DNA of 34,613 nucleotides. It comes from an uncultured Bacillota bacterium. Its GTDB lineage: Bacteria; Bacillota_I; Bacilli_A; RF39; UBA660. The translations under genes and the position numbers were made by a program. Below are positions 15,728 through 25,200 of this stretch, piece by piece. The stretch covers positions 1-34,613 of the forward strand of contig CAMYZQ010000006.1 of NCBI GenBank assembly GCA_947303895.1, in the 5' to 3' direction. Each line of letters opens with the position of its first letter. Within the stretch, counting starts at the first letter, position 1. The notes under the pieces were generated by a model that had not been told where the DNA came from, made no database searches, and saw only the letters and a list, made by a program, of their open reading frames with translations.

Positions 15728-16774
15728 ATGAGTGATTTAGAAAAGAGAGTAAATGATTATATTAATAATGAATTACTTGATTTTAATAATATTAATACTA
15801 ATCCTTTAGAGGGAGATACTTTAAAAGACGGAATATTAAATAGACTATTTTCTAGAAAGTGGTCTCGTAAAGCACAATTTGATGCTGCTAAAGAATATAC
15901 TGAAAGTAAAGTAGATACTATATTAAATAATGATTTGGAATTTTTGTTTTGCTTTTGTTTTGGGGGATATAAACATTTCTGGACTCCAACTTATCCTGAA
16001 CCAGATTGGGCAGAAATATTTACAATTAAATATTTAATAGAATATGTTTTACCAATAGTTGAATCACAAGATAAGAGAACTAAAATAGAATTTGAATCAG
16101 AAGAAGTTGCTTTAACATATATGAATAACACTCCTCAAGAGGGTATGGATAAATATAATAAAGCATTTAAATCTTTAATTGATTATATAAATGGTAAAGT
16201 AAATTATCCAATTGATTTAAGTGTAGTACTTGCTAGAGATTTTTATGATAAAGATGAACTACTTAAAAAAATGTATGATTATTTACCTGAAGTAAAAGCA
16301 AGATTTGATGCTTTACCAGAAGAAGAAAAAGAAATTAGATTAAAAAGAGCAGAAACAAATATAATGTGGAATGGTAAAGAGGATTTAACTAATATATCAG
16401 AAGAAGAAAAAAATAAATTTATATATGAATCTAGAACATTAAATGAATCTTTCTTAGATATAGATTATGAACTTAGAGGTAAAGAGTATTTTGAAAAAGA
16501 TAATTTAATTCCTCTTCTTGGATCATTTGGTTTAGGAGCAGGTGGTGAAGCTTGGCTTCATCTAGCATCTAATTCATCATCAATGGTAGACTTCTGGGCA
16601 GGTATGGGAATACTAGAAGTTAGAGAAAACAAAATAATTCAAAAGACTATTTCTAAAAAACAATTTGATCAAATAAAGGATCAATTAATAAAAGTAAATC
16701 TTAGTAATGATTTAGTAAACATAAGTGATAATTATTCATGGATATATGTTTATGAAGGTAAATTACCATTTTAA
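15728..16774 (+). CDS. Unrecognised 348-residue cytoplasmic protein
   Basis: Not recognised. No signal peptide or membrane segment. The most conserved-looking stretch is aromatic and proline-rich: FGGYKHFWTPTYPEPDWAE (78-96), followed by a hydrophobic helix (KYLIEYVLPI) and a strand-like VALTYMNN (127-134). A charged middle (about 190-240) precedes a glycine-rich segment GSFGLGAGGEAWLHLAS in the C-terminal third. This looks like an enzyme or ligand-binding protein rather than a structural one, but no catalytic motif can be named. Start supported by TAGGTGA 7 bases upstream. Has its own promoter after the SIS terminator; the lipoprotein gene follows after 15 bases with no terminator between, so they form one unit. 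Confidence 0.8.
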   Translation: MSDLEKRVNDYINNELLDFNNINTNPLEGDTLKDGILNRLFSRKWSRKAQFDAAKEYTESKVDTILNNDLEFLFCFCFGGYKHFWTPTYPEPDWAEIFTIKYLIEYVLPIVESQDKRTKIEFESEEVALTYMNNTPQEGMDKYNKAFKSLIDYINGKVNYPIDLSVVLARDFYDKDELLKKMYDYLPEVKARFDALPEEEKEIRLKRAETNIMWNGKEDLTNISEEEKNKFIYESRTLNESFLDIDYELRGKEYFEKDNLIPLLGSFGLGAGGEAWLHLASNSSSMVDFWAGMGILEVRENKIIQKTISKKQFDQIKDQLIKVNLSNDLVNISDNYSWIYVYEGKLPF

Positions 16775-16789
16775 AAATAGGAGGATTAT

Positions 16790-17290
16790 ATGAAAAAGAT
16801 TGGTATATTATTTTTAATCTTATTATCAGTATTTTTAATTACTGGTTGTGAAAGTACTAAAGGAAGTACAGGAAAGAAAAAGAGTATATTTGATACTAAG
16901 AAAACTATGACTTGTACTAAAGAAGAAGTAGATGAAGATGGTTATAAGTCTACTAGTAAATATGTAATTACTTATACTTCTAAGAAAGTAACTAAAGTAG
17001 AATCTGAAGAAGTAATGGAAATGGATCCTACAATAGTAGACTGGGTATATTCATTTAGTTATGCTATTATTGAAGAAATAGATAAACTAGATGGAATAGA
17101 TGCAAGTTATGTTAAACAAGATGATAGTACACTTATTATGAAAATAGCTGCAGACTTTGACAAGATTAATGAAGAACAAGTTAAAGAAGCTTTTGGTTCA
17201 TTAAATGAAGATGGAGAAATTTATACTAAACGTAATATAACAATAGATGATTTTGTTAAAGAGAATATGGAAGGATATACATGTAAATAA
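16790..17290 (+). CDS. Small lipoprotein, YehR/DUF1307-like
   Basis: Secreted, lipid-anchored protein of 166 residues. Hydrophobic signal (5-17) followed by lipobox LITGC with the modified Cys at 20, then a Gly/Ser/Lys-rich linker. The mature part has a Cys pair (KTMTCTKEE near 41 and the penultimate residue Cys165) and the pattern YVITYTSKKVTKVESEE, which resembles the DUF1307/YehR lipoprotein family; that match is from memory and modest. Strong AGGAGG before the ATG. Last gene of the unit started at 15699; terminator at 17290-17318. Confidence 0.82.
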   Translation: MKKIGILFLILLSVFLITGCESTKGSTGKKKSIFDTKKTMTCTKEEVDEDGYKSTSKYVITYTSKKVTKVESEEVMEMDPTIVDWVYSFSYAIIEEIDKLDGIDASYVKQDDSTLIMKIAADFDKINEEQVKEAFGSLNEDGEIYTKRNITIDDFVKENMEGYTCK

Positions 17291-17318
17291 AAGAATAATC
17301 TAAGATTATTCTTTTTTT
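17290..17318 (+). terminator. Intrinsic terminator
   Basis: AAAGAATAATC/GATTATTCTTT (17290-17300 with 17304-17314), 3-base loop, T run to 17318. Confidence 0.85.
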
Positions 17319-17330
17319 ATATAATATATT

Positions 17331-17339
17331 TGATATAAT
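17331..17339 (+). promoter_or_regulatory. Extended -10 promoter of murD
   Basis: TGATATAAT (17331-17339), 20 bases before the murD ATG. The -35 position is in the T run of the preceding terminator. Confidence 0.65.
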
Positions 17340-17359
17340 TATTAAGAGGTGTATAAAAT

Positions 17360-18715
17360 ATGTTTGAAAATAAAAAAGTGTTAATACTTGGTTTAGCTAG
17401 ATCAGGGTTTGCTGCTGCTAAGTATTTAATTAATCATAATAATGAAGTTATATTAAATGATAATAAGGATGAAGAAAAACAAGATAAGAGTCAAGTTGAG
17501 GAACTAAGAAACTTAGGAGTTAAATTAGTATTTGGTTCACATCCTGATGATTTATTAGATGATTCGTTTGATTATTTAATTAAAAATCCAGGGGTTCCTA
17601 TAGATCATAAATATGTATTAAAAGCTAGAGAACTAGGAGTAGAAGTAATTAATGAAGCAGAAATGGCTTTTAGATTATTACCTGAGGGAGTAAATTTAAT
17701 TAGTATTACAGGTACTAATGGTAAGACTACTACAACTACATTAACTTATGAAATTATGAAAGAATACTATAAAGAAAAAGTATATTTAACAGGTAATATT
17801 GGTTATCCTATGATTGACTTAATTGGTAAGGTTAAATCAGGAGACTATATAGTAATGGAAGTTAGTTGTCAGCAATTAGAAAATATGAGTCAATATAAAC
17901 CAAATGTAGGATTAATTACTAACTTTAGTCCTGCTCATATAGACTTTTTAAAGAGTTATGAAAACTATAAAAGAGTTAAAGCAAAAATATTTGCTAATCA
18001 AACAAGTGATGATATAGCAATACTTAATGCTGATAATGAAGATGTATTAAATGAAACTAAAGATATTAAATCTACTAAGAAGTATTTCTCATCTAAAAAG
18101 AAAGTTGAAGGAACTTATTTAGTAGGCAATGATATTTATTACTATGACGAATATGTTTTAAGTAGATCAGATATTAAAATAGCTGGTATGCATAATGTTG
18201 AAAATGTTATGGCTGCTACTACTATAGTAAAAGAATATAATGTTCCATCGGAAGTAATTAAAAAAGTTGTATCTTCATTTAATGGTGTTGAACATAGACT
18301 AGAATTTTGTGGTGAAGTAAACACTAGAAGATTCTATAATGATACAGAAGCTACTAATATTAAATGTACTCAAATAGCATTGTCTTCATTTGAACAAGAT
18401 ACATTTATTATTTTAGGTGGTATGGAAAGAGGACAAGAGTTTGAAGACCTTATTCCATATATGAAAAATGTTAAAGGTATCCTAGCTATTGGAACATGTA
18501 GAAATAGAGTAAAAGAATTAGGAGACAAATTAGGTATTCCAACAATTGTATATGAATTTCAAAAAGATGGATTTAAACCATTATATGATATGACTACTCC
18601 AAATTCTGTAATACTATTGTCTCCTGGATCAGCTTCATGGGATCAATATAAAGAATGTGAAGTAAGAGGAGCAGAGTTTAAACAACTAGTAAAAGAATTA
18701 GAAAAATCAGAGTAA
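17360..18715 (+). CDS. murD: MurD, UDP-MurNAc-Ala:D-Glu ligase
   Basis: ATP-dependent cytoplasmic ligase that adds D-glutamate to UDP-MurNAc-L-alanine. N-terminal Rossmann-like domain starts VLILGLARSGFAAA (7-20); ATP-binding GTNGKTTTT (118-126); Mur ligase motifs LTGNIGYP, MEVSCQQLE, the HRLEF region and NDTEATN; C-terminal motif LLSPGSASWDQY. The 451 residues are typical. It stands alone between its own promoter and a terminator, whereas it usually follows mraY in the dcw cluster. The FNGVEHRLEFCGEVNTRRFYNDTEATN region (MurD-specific) separates it from MurC, E and F. Confidence 0.97.
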   Translation: MFENKKVLILGLARSGFAAAKYLINHNNEVILNDNKDEEKQDKSQVEELRNLGVKLVFGSHPDDLLDDSFDYLIKNPGVPIDHKYVLKARELGVEVINEAEMAFRLLPEGVNLISITGTNGKTTTTTLTYEIMKEYYKEKVYLTGNIGYPMIDLIGKVKSGDYIVMEVSCQQLENMSQYKPNVGLITNFSPAHIDFLKSYENYKRVKAKIFANQTSDDIAILNADNEDVLNETKDIKSTKKYFSSKKKVEGTYLVGNDIYYYDEYVLSRSDIKIAGMHNVENVMAATTIVKEYNVPSEVIKKVVSSFNGVEHRLEFCGEVNTRRFYNDTEATNIKCTQIALSSFEQDTFIILGGMERGQEFEDLIPYMKNVKGILAIGTCRNRVKELGDKLGIPTIVYEFQKDGFKPLYDMTTPNSVILLSPGSASWDQYKECEVRGAEFKQLVKELEKSE

Positions 18716-18737
18716 CATCTGATTTATTGCATTTTTT
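18704..18737 (+). terminator. Probable terminator overlapping the murD stop
   Basis: AAATCAGA/TCTGATTT (18704-18711 with 18718-18725) with the stop codon in the loop; the T run (18732-18737) is six bases away, so the element is weaker than others here. Confidence 0.5.
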
Positions 18738-18746
18738 ACGTTTTTA

Positions 18747-18755
18747 TGGTATAAT
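18747..18755 (+). promoter_or_regulatory. Extended -10 promoter
   Basis: TGGTATAAT (18747-18755), 29 bases before the ATG at 18785, which has AGGGGGAA upstream. Confidence 0.7.
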
Positions 18756-18784
18756 ACTGCTACTTTTTAAGGGGGAAAAATAAT

Positions 18785-20488
18785 ATGACTGAAGAAGAAA
18801 AAGAAATAAAAAGACATGAGAAATATCAAAAAGCTTTAGCTGGAGCAACAACTGTTTCAACACTACCATCTAAGATAACTGCCAACAAATTAAAGAAAGT
18901 TTTATGTCAAGAACTTAATTTTGGGGTAGAGCCTATAGATGAAATAGGTATTGATAGCTTAAAAAATGAAATTGTTACAGCATTAATTTTAGACGAAAAT
19001 TATATTAATAGTGATAGTTTTAAAGCAGATTTAGACCATGAATTAAGATATTCAGGTGTTTCAACTGAAGGAATAAAAAGTAGAACAGAATATACATTTA
19101 CTAGTAGAAGACTTCATAATTACATAAAAGATATTAGAGACTATGATAAAAAGTTTAGAGAATTATCTAAACCTAATGCTTTAGCAAGGCATAATATTGT
19201 TATGGAACAAATTAGAAAAGCAGATTCAACAAAGAAACTACCTAAGATTAATAATAGTAATCTTACTATTTTATTGATAAATGCATTAAAACCTGCGTTT
19301 AGAGGTAAACTATCAACTAATGATGTTAAACTTCTTGCTGAAAAATTAATTGAAGGTTATTCTTTTGATGATGAGAAAGTACTTTTAATATTAGAAGCAA
19401 AATTTTGGAATAATACAAATTTAGTATATCCATTTTTTACTAAAGGATATGATGTTAGAAGAAAATTTGTTTTAGGTCTATTAGAAAAGGATTTTAATTT
19501 AAGATTATTAATAGAAGAATTAAGAGCAAAGAATGCCAGAACTTTAGAAATCTATAAAGAAGAACATGAAAGAATAATGGCTTCAATTGGAAGAGCTAAT
19601 AGAATTAGCGAAATGCCTACAGGATTTTCTTTATCAAGAATTACAGGTTATTTATCAGGGAACTCTATTATTACAAAGAATGATAAAAAAATGCCTGGGG
19701 AATGGTTTAATAATTTAGCTTTATTATTATTAAATGGTGCAAGCTTAGATACACCTGAGGTTCAAGCAGAAATTAATAATATATCTCTTAAGTATTGCTT
19801 AGCAATTAGAAAATGTGAAAGTAGTGATATTGCAAATATAAATGCATCTGTATATCAAGAGTTATATTATAAGATTGCTAAATTACCAAAACTTGCATAT
19901 TATGTTGAGGAAGTTAGATATGCATCAACAAGACAAGAAGAATTTATTTCTAGAGAATCACAAAGTGTTAAAGTATATATATTACCAAGTGATAAATCTC
20001 CAATAGATGGTGGTAATTTCTATTGTATATATATAAGTAGAAAAGAAGGACCAAAATTAAATATTGAAGAAATATTTACTAAGGCTGGAGAAGTTAAGGA
20101 TATTGAAAAATATATTAAAGAAAACTACGATCCTACATTCAAAAGAGCAGGCGGTATCATATTAAATAGAGATGAAAAAATAGATCGTAATGTATCAGTT
20201 TATGCTCCTGATGATGGAAGTATTGGAATATCTCCAGAAGATTCTGAAAATTATAAGAAATTAGAGGATTTAACCGCAAGATTAAATGTACTATATAATG
20301 CAAAAACTCAAGCAACAGAAGCATTTGAAAAACAACAAGAAGAATTTAATAAGCAATATGCAGAGTACAAACAACAACAAGAAAAGTCAAACAAAGAAAT
20401 TGGAGAAATCCAAGGAGAAATGAATACTTTAGTAAAGACTTTAAAAGCTAAAGATAAAAAAGAAGATAATAAGGAAGAAGAAAAATAA
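18785..20488 (+). CDS. Unrecognised 567-residue protein with three diverged helical repeats
   Basis: Not recognised. No signal peptide or membrane helix, so probably cytoplasmic. Three related units are visible by eye at about 18-95, 144-215 and 267-340: each opens with a small-residue/charged stretch and [L/M]P (TLP, KLP, EMP), then a Leu/Ile-rich helix, then a second helix ending in a hydrophobic, Asp-containing turn (LILDENYINS, LIEGYSFDDEKV, LLNGASLDTPEV). Charged helices link them (96-143, 216-266; period about 125 residues). Residues 395-480 look like a separate alpha/beta domain (VKVYILPSD, NFYCIYISRKEGP). The C-terminus (487-557) is a Gln/Glu/Lys-rich coiled coil, ending in a highly charged tail. 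Single-gene unit; its terminator also serves the convergent gene. Confidence 0.8.
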   Translation: MTEEEKEIKRHEKYQKALAGATTVSTLPSKITANKLKKVLCQELNFGVEPIDEIGIDSLKNEIVTALILDENYINSDSFKADLDHELRYSGVSTEGIKSRTEYTFTSRRLHNYIKDIRDYDKKFRELSKPNALARHNIVMEQIRKADSTKKLPKINNSNLTILLINALKPAFRGKLSTNDVKLLAEKLIEGYSFDDEKVLLILEAKFWNNTNLVYPFFTKGYDVRRKFVLGLLEKDFNLRLLIEELRAKNARTLEIYKEEHERIMASIGRANRISEMPTGFSLSRITGYLSGNSIITKNDKKMPGEWFNNLALLLLNGASLDTPEVQAEINNISLKYCLAIRKCESSDIANINASVYQELYYKIAKLPKLAYYVEEVRYASTRQEEFISRESQSVKVYILPSDKSPIDGGNFYCIYISRKEGPKLNIEEIFTKAGEVKDIEKYIKENYDPTFKRAGGIILNRDEKIDRNVSVYAPDDGSIGISPEDSENYKKLEDLTARLNVLYNAKTQATEAFEKQQEEFNKQYAEYKQQQEKSNKEIGEIQGEMNTLVKTLKAKDKKEDNKEEEK

Positions 20489-20512
20489 AAACAGAGTTAA
20501 ACTCTGTTTTTT
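20488..20512. terminator. Bidirectional terminator between convergent genes
   Basis: AAAACAGAGT/ACTCTGTTTT (20488-20497 with 20501-20510), 3-base loop, T run on the + side and A run on the other. It ends the gene at 18785 and the minus-strand gene at 20514. Confidence 0.85.
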
Positions 20513-20513
20513 A

Positions 20514-20813
20514 TTATCCAAAAAATCCTTTGTATTTTTGCATTTTAGGATTATTTCTTATCCTTTTTAATGCATATTCTTTTATTCCTATAACTTCTTC
20601 AGGAGTTAATTTAGGTCTTTTTATTATTTCAGCTATTTCTTCTGGAGTATGGTCTTGTTTAAAATGAGCATCAAACCATAGTTTTAATATTCTTCTTTCT
20701 AGAACATTTAATTCACATAAGCATTCTTTATAAGTACATATTAAAGCATTAATTTCTCGTCCTTTAAATACATAATCCGGATCAGGTGTTCTTGAATGAT
20801 CTACACGTCCCAT
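20514..20813 (-). CDS. Stand-alone sigma-70 region 4-like protein
   Basis: 99-residue protein. Residues 36-98 line up with the C-terminal region 4 of a primary sigma factor: LNVLERRILKLWF (sigma: LxxREREVLRLRF), HTPEEIAEII (TLEEVGxxF), LTPEEVIGIKEYALKRIR (VTRERIRQIExxALRKLR), and a tail NNPKMQKYKGFF resembling the RpoD ending. No region 2 or 3 is present. The DNA-reading helix has lost the usual Arg and Gln residues (TPEEVIGIKE), so -35 binding in the normal way is doubtful. An upstream in-frame ATG at 20837 would add eight residues, but AAAGGGG lies between the two ATGs and fits the start at 20813. Only minus-strand protein gene in the window, divergent from murC. Function inferred only by similarity. 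Confidence 0.75.
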   Translation of the reverse strand: MGRVDHSRTPDPDYVFKGREINALICTYKECLCELNVLERRILKLWFDAHFKQDHTPEEIAEIIKRPKLTPEEVIGIKEYALKRIRNNPKMQKYKGFFG

Positions 20814-20842
20814 ATAATTCGCCCCTTTAAAAAACATGTAAT

Positions 20843-20870
20843 ATTATATCAGAATTCTTTTATTAGTCAA
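20843..20870 (-). promoter_or_regulatory. Promoter of the sigma-region-4-like gene
   Basis: On the minus strand: TTGACT (20870-20865), 16-base spacer, TATAAT (20848-20843) with upstream TGA, an extended -10. One of the strongest promoters in the window. Confidence 0.75.
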
Positions 20871-20876
20871 ATTATG

Positions 20877-20885
20877 TGATATAAT
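20877..20885 (+). promoter_or_regulatory. Extended -10 promoter of murC
   Basis: TGATATAAT (20877-20885), 17 bases before the murC ATG. Any -35 would fall inside the divergent minus-strand promoter. Confidence 0.7.
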
Positions 20886-20902
20886 CATAATAGGTGATGA
20901 AT

Positions 20903-22207
20903 ATGAAATATTATTGTATAGGAATAAAGGGTGCTGGTGTGGCAACTTTAGCTTGTTTACTTAGTGATTTAGGATATGAAGTATCTGGTTATGATGATAC
21001 TAAAGATTTTAAATTTACTGAAAAAGGATTAGATGCTAGAGGTATTAAAATTTATTATGATGGAACTAAAGAAATAGATAGTGATACTATTATTACTGCT
21101 TCTAAAGCATTTAGTGAGGATCATAAAGAAATTAAAAGAATTAAAGAATTAGGATTTAATATAACTGCATATAATGAAATAATAGGAGATCTAACTAACA
21201 AATTTAGAACAGTTTCAGTATGTGGTACTCATGGTAAGACTACTACTACTTCTATGATTAGTCATATAGTTAATAATACTATTGGATGTAACTATTTTAT
21301 TGGAGATGGAAGAGGTTATGCTATTCCTGAAAATAATTTGTTTGTAATAGAATCAGATGAATATAATAAACACTTTTTAAAATATCATCCATCTATTTCA
21401 GTATGTACTAATATAGAATTAGAACATACAGAATGTTATGATGGATTAAGCGATATTATTAATTCATTTAGTATGTTTTTAAATAGTTCTAAAGAGTATT
21501 CAGTAGTATGTGGTGATAATGAAAATATAAGAAGTATTACATTTAATAATAAAGTAATTTATTATGGTGAAAATGATAATAATGAATACATAGTTAAAAA
21601 TATAGAAGTAAAAGAAGATGGAACATATTTTGATCTATATCACCATAACGAGTTTATATCTAATATAATGGTACCTGTATACGGTAAACATATGGCTTTA
21701 AATGCTTGTGCGGCCACTATAGTATCATTAAACCTTGGAATAGATATAGATAAGATTAAATCTTTATTAAAAGAGTTTAAAAATGCAGAAAGAAGATTTG
21801 AGGAAGAAAGAGTAGGAGACTCAATAATAGTTGATGATTATGCTCATCATCCAACTGAAATTAAAGTTACTTTAGAAGCTGCTAAAGCTAAATATCCGAA
21901 TAAAGATATTATTGCTATATTTAAACCAAATACATTTTCTAGAACTGTAGAGTTTACTGATGATTTTGCTAAAGCATTAGATATAGCAGATTATGTATAT
22001 ATTACTAATATTGATTCTAATAGAGAAAGACAAGAAGATTATCCTGGTGTTACATCAAATATGATACTTGAAAAGACTAGAAATGGTAAGCTATTAGATG
22101 AAAAAGAAATTAGTGATTTAGTTAGTCATAAAGGCAATATTTATGTGTTTATGAGTTGTGCTTCTATATCACATTTAAAAGAAGATTTAATAAATGAAAT
22201 TAAATAG
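20903..22207 (+). CDS. murC: MurC, UDP-MurNAc:L-Ala ligase
   Basis: Cytoplasmic ligase that adds L-alanine to UDP-MurNAc, the first amino acid of the stem peptide. MKYYCIGIKGAGVATLA (1-17) gives the nucleotide-binding start (usual GIGGxGMS read as GIKGAGVA); ATP motif CGTHGKTTTT (107-116); FVIESDEYN; NIELEHTE; VDDYAHHPTEI. The 434 residues are typical. GTG at 20894 and ATG at 20897 are in frame, but AGGTGA there is the Shine-Dalgarno; AGGTGATGAATATG matches the spacing used by murG, recG and murD. Stands alone in a divergent arrangement with the sigma-like gene. Confidence 0.95.
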   Translation: MKYYCIGIKGAGVATLACLLSDLGYEVSGYDDTKDFKFTEKGLDARGIKIYYDGTKEIDSDTIITASKAFSEDHKEIKRIKELGFNITAYNEIIGDLTNKFRTVSVCGTHGKTTTTSMISHIVNNTIGCNYFIGDGRGYAIPENNLFVIESDEYNKHFLKYHPSISVCTNIELEHTECYDGLSDIINSFSMFLNSSKEYSVVCGDNENIRSITFNNKVIYYGENDNNEYIVKNIEVKEDGTYFDLYHHNEFISNIMVPVYGKHMALNACAATIVSLNLGIDIDKIKSLLKEFKNAERRFEEERVGDSIIVDDYAHHPTEIKVTLEAAKAKYPNKDIIAIFKPNTFSRTVEFTDDFAKALDIADYVYITNIDSNRERQEDYPGVTSNMILEKTRNGKLLDEKEISDLVSHKGNIYVFMSCASISHLKEDLINEIK

Positions 22208-22237
22208 TGAAGTTAATGCAAATTAACTTCATTTTTT
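22208..22237 (+). terminator. Intrinsic terminator after murC
   Basis: TGAAGTTAAT/ATTAACTTCA (22208-22217 with 22222-22231), loop GCAA, T run to 22237. Confidence 0.85.
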
Positions 22238-22238
22238 A

Positions 22239-22267
22239 TTGAAAAAAACATATATTTTTAGTATAAT
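22239..22267 (+). promoter_or_regulatory. Promoter of the dockerin-protein operon
   Basis: TTGAAA (22239-22244), exact 17-base spacer, TATAAT (22262-22267). Not an extended -10 (TAG precedes), unlike most others in the window. Confidence 0.75.
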
Positions 22268-22291
22268 TAATACATAATAGGAGACGATTGT

Positions 22292-25200
22292 ATGAAGAAG
22301 AAAATATTAGGTATATTCTTATCGGTTTTTGCTTTTGTTTTAGTACCAAATATTGTAAAAGCGGAGGGAACAGTAGTTAAACCAACTACTGATATGTGTA
22401 GTGGTGCAGTTTATACTGGTGAAGAACAATCTTTAACTAGTGCTGCTCTTACTGGTTATCATTGGGTTAATAATATGGAAACTGATGCTGGTACATATAC
22501 AGTAACAGCAGTTTTAGATGAAGGCTATGAATGGGATGATAATTCGTCTTCTAATATTGATATTTCTTGTTCTATAGCTAGAGCTAAATTAACTCTTCCT
22601 ACATTAGATGAAGATGAATATGTATTTTCGGGCAGTTCAATTTATCCTGTTTTTATTGGCTTTGATGATACAAAGATGGATATGTCTGGAAATCTATATG
22701 CATCTTTACCTAGTGAATACGTTACAAATATATCTCCTAAATTAAATTATGAATGGCAAGATGGAAGTATTACTGCTGAAGCATATACTTGGCATATAAT
22801 TAAAGGAACTCCTACTACTCCAGTTGTTACTTCATATGAAGGAACTTTTGATGGACAACCACATACTGTAACAGTAAGTGGTATTGATTCTTTAATAGCA
22901 TTATATTCAACTGATCAATCATCGTGGGATACAACTATTCCTACATTAACTAATATTGGTTCAATTACAGTTTATGTTAAAACTCAAAGTAATTCAGTAT
23001 TTAATGAATCTGCAGTTGCTAGTGGAACAGTAACTATATTGCAAGGTGATCCTAATGATAATGGTTGGTATGACGATGGAACATATAAATATTACTATGT
23101 TGATGGTAGTCCTGTAACAGGATTAAGACATTTACCTAGACTTGGTAGTAGTGATCCTAATGAATATACATATTACTATTTTTCTGAAGAAACTGAGTCT
23201 TTAGGAAGAATGGTAACTGATTCTTGGATAGAAACAAATAACAGTAAATATTATTTTGATAATGATGGTGCTGCTGTTACTGGCTGGTACCAAGAAGTAT
23301 CTACAACTGATTTCTATTATTTTGGTAGTGATTGTAAGATGGTTATGGGTCTTCAATATCTTCCAAATAAAGATGATAATACTGTTTCAAATTATTATTA
23401 TTTTGATGGACTTGGTAGTAATACTCCAGGTTTAATGGTTACAAATACATGGATTGCATTACCAGAAGGAACTTTCTATATGACTTCTGATGGTACTCCA
23501 AAAACTGGTTGGTATGATGATGGTAGTGCTGTATATTATTTTGATAATGATGGAATATTAACTACAGGATTATTTACTGATACTGATGATAGAACATATT
23601 ATTTTAGTGAGGAATCCGAAAATATAGGTCATATGTTAACAGGTCTTCAAGTAGTTGGTGATAATGTATATTATTTTGCAGACGATGATGATAATGCAAA
23701 TAATATTAAAAAAGGTGAAGCTATAACTGGTTGGAAGACTGTAAATGGTTATAAATATTATTTTAGAACTGCTACTGATACACCAACAGTTGGTGCTAAA
23801 GGAACTGGAGTAACTGGATTTGTAGAGTTAGATTCTGAAAATTATTATTTTAGAGCAACTCATGAAGATCTTTCTAGTGGACCTTTAGGATCTATGTTTA
23901 AAGGTTTTGCTGTTATTAATAACGAAAAATATTATTTTAGAATTACTGAAGATGAAATAAGCACAGGTAGTGAAGGATCAATGCTTAAGAGTGCTTGTGT
24001 TACAGTTGATAATGGATATTATTGCTTTGATGAAAATGGTGATTTAGAATCTCAAATTATATCTATAGCTAAACCAACTGATAGTAGATGTAATCTAGGT
24101 CTAGTATATGATGGAACTAATAAAAACTTAATTAGTGATGCGTCTTTAGATGTAGGATTTACATGGTCAAATTATACTGAAGTAAATGCAGGTGAATATA
24201 CTATAATTGCTACTTTAAATGATGATTATAAATGGGATGATGATTCAACTGATCCAGTTGGTATTGTTTGTAGTATTGCTAAACAACAATTAACTATACC
24301 AACAATGGCAGTTTCTGATTTTGATTATAGTGGTTATTTAATTACTCCAATACTTGCTAACTTTAATAATTATGTTATGAATATAGAGGGCAATGAATCA
24401 GCAATTGAAGCTGGTGAATATGCATCTACAGTTAGTTTAAAATTCCCAAGTAATTATGAATGGGCTGATGGAACTGATACTCCAATTGAATTTTCTTGGA
24501 AAATTGAAAAAATTAATTATGCTGCTCCTATAGTTGAACCATATTTAGGTACATATGATGGTGAAGAACATTCGGTAACTGCTACTGGAGATGGTACTTT
24601 AGAATATTCAACTGATAATATTCTTTGGTCTACTGATGAAATAAAATATAGTGATGCTAGTGACTCACCATATCCAGTATATGTAAGAGTTAAAGCAGAT
24701 AATAATCATAATGCTTCTCAATCTGTTGAGAGTTCAATTACTATTAATAAAATAGTTGTTAATTTTCCAGTATTAGTAACATCGTTATTTAACTATACTG
24801 GTGAAGATATTAATCCAGAATTAACTGGTGTTGACATGAATTATATGACTGTTTCAGGCGAAACAATAGGAAAGAATGCTGGCGAATATGATATTATGGT
24901 ATCTTTAAAAGATAGAACAAATACTGTATGGGAAGATAATACTGATGGCTCTCATTTTCTTAAATGGAAAATAGCTAAGGTTACTGGTGGTGCTCCTACA
25001 GTTGGACCATACGTAGGAACTTATGATAAACAACCACATTCGATTGAAGCTATTGGCTCTGGTGAACTTGAGTATTCATTAGATATTACTGACGAAAATG
25101 GTTGGTCTGATGAAAATCCAACTAAAGTAGATGCTGGAGTATATACTATTTACGTAAGAACTAAGGGTGATGAAAACCATGAACCTTCAGAATCTGTAAG

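Noticed and set aside
13946-17290. Phage-defence island
   Set aside because: The WYL regulator suggests the possibility, but no nuclease, helicase, CD-NTase, TIR, toxin or other defence effector was recognised in neighbouring genes.
20814-20837. Longer start of the sigma-like gene at 20837
   Set aside because: AAAGGGG lies between the two ATGs and suits the downstream one.
20894-20902. murC starting at GTG 20894 or ATG 20897
   Set aside because: These bases are the AGGTGA ribosome binding site; ATG 20903 gives the usual spacing and family N-terminus.
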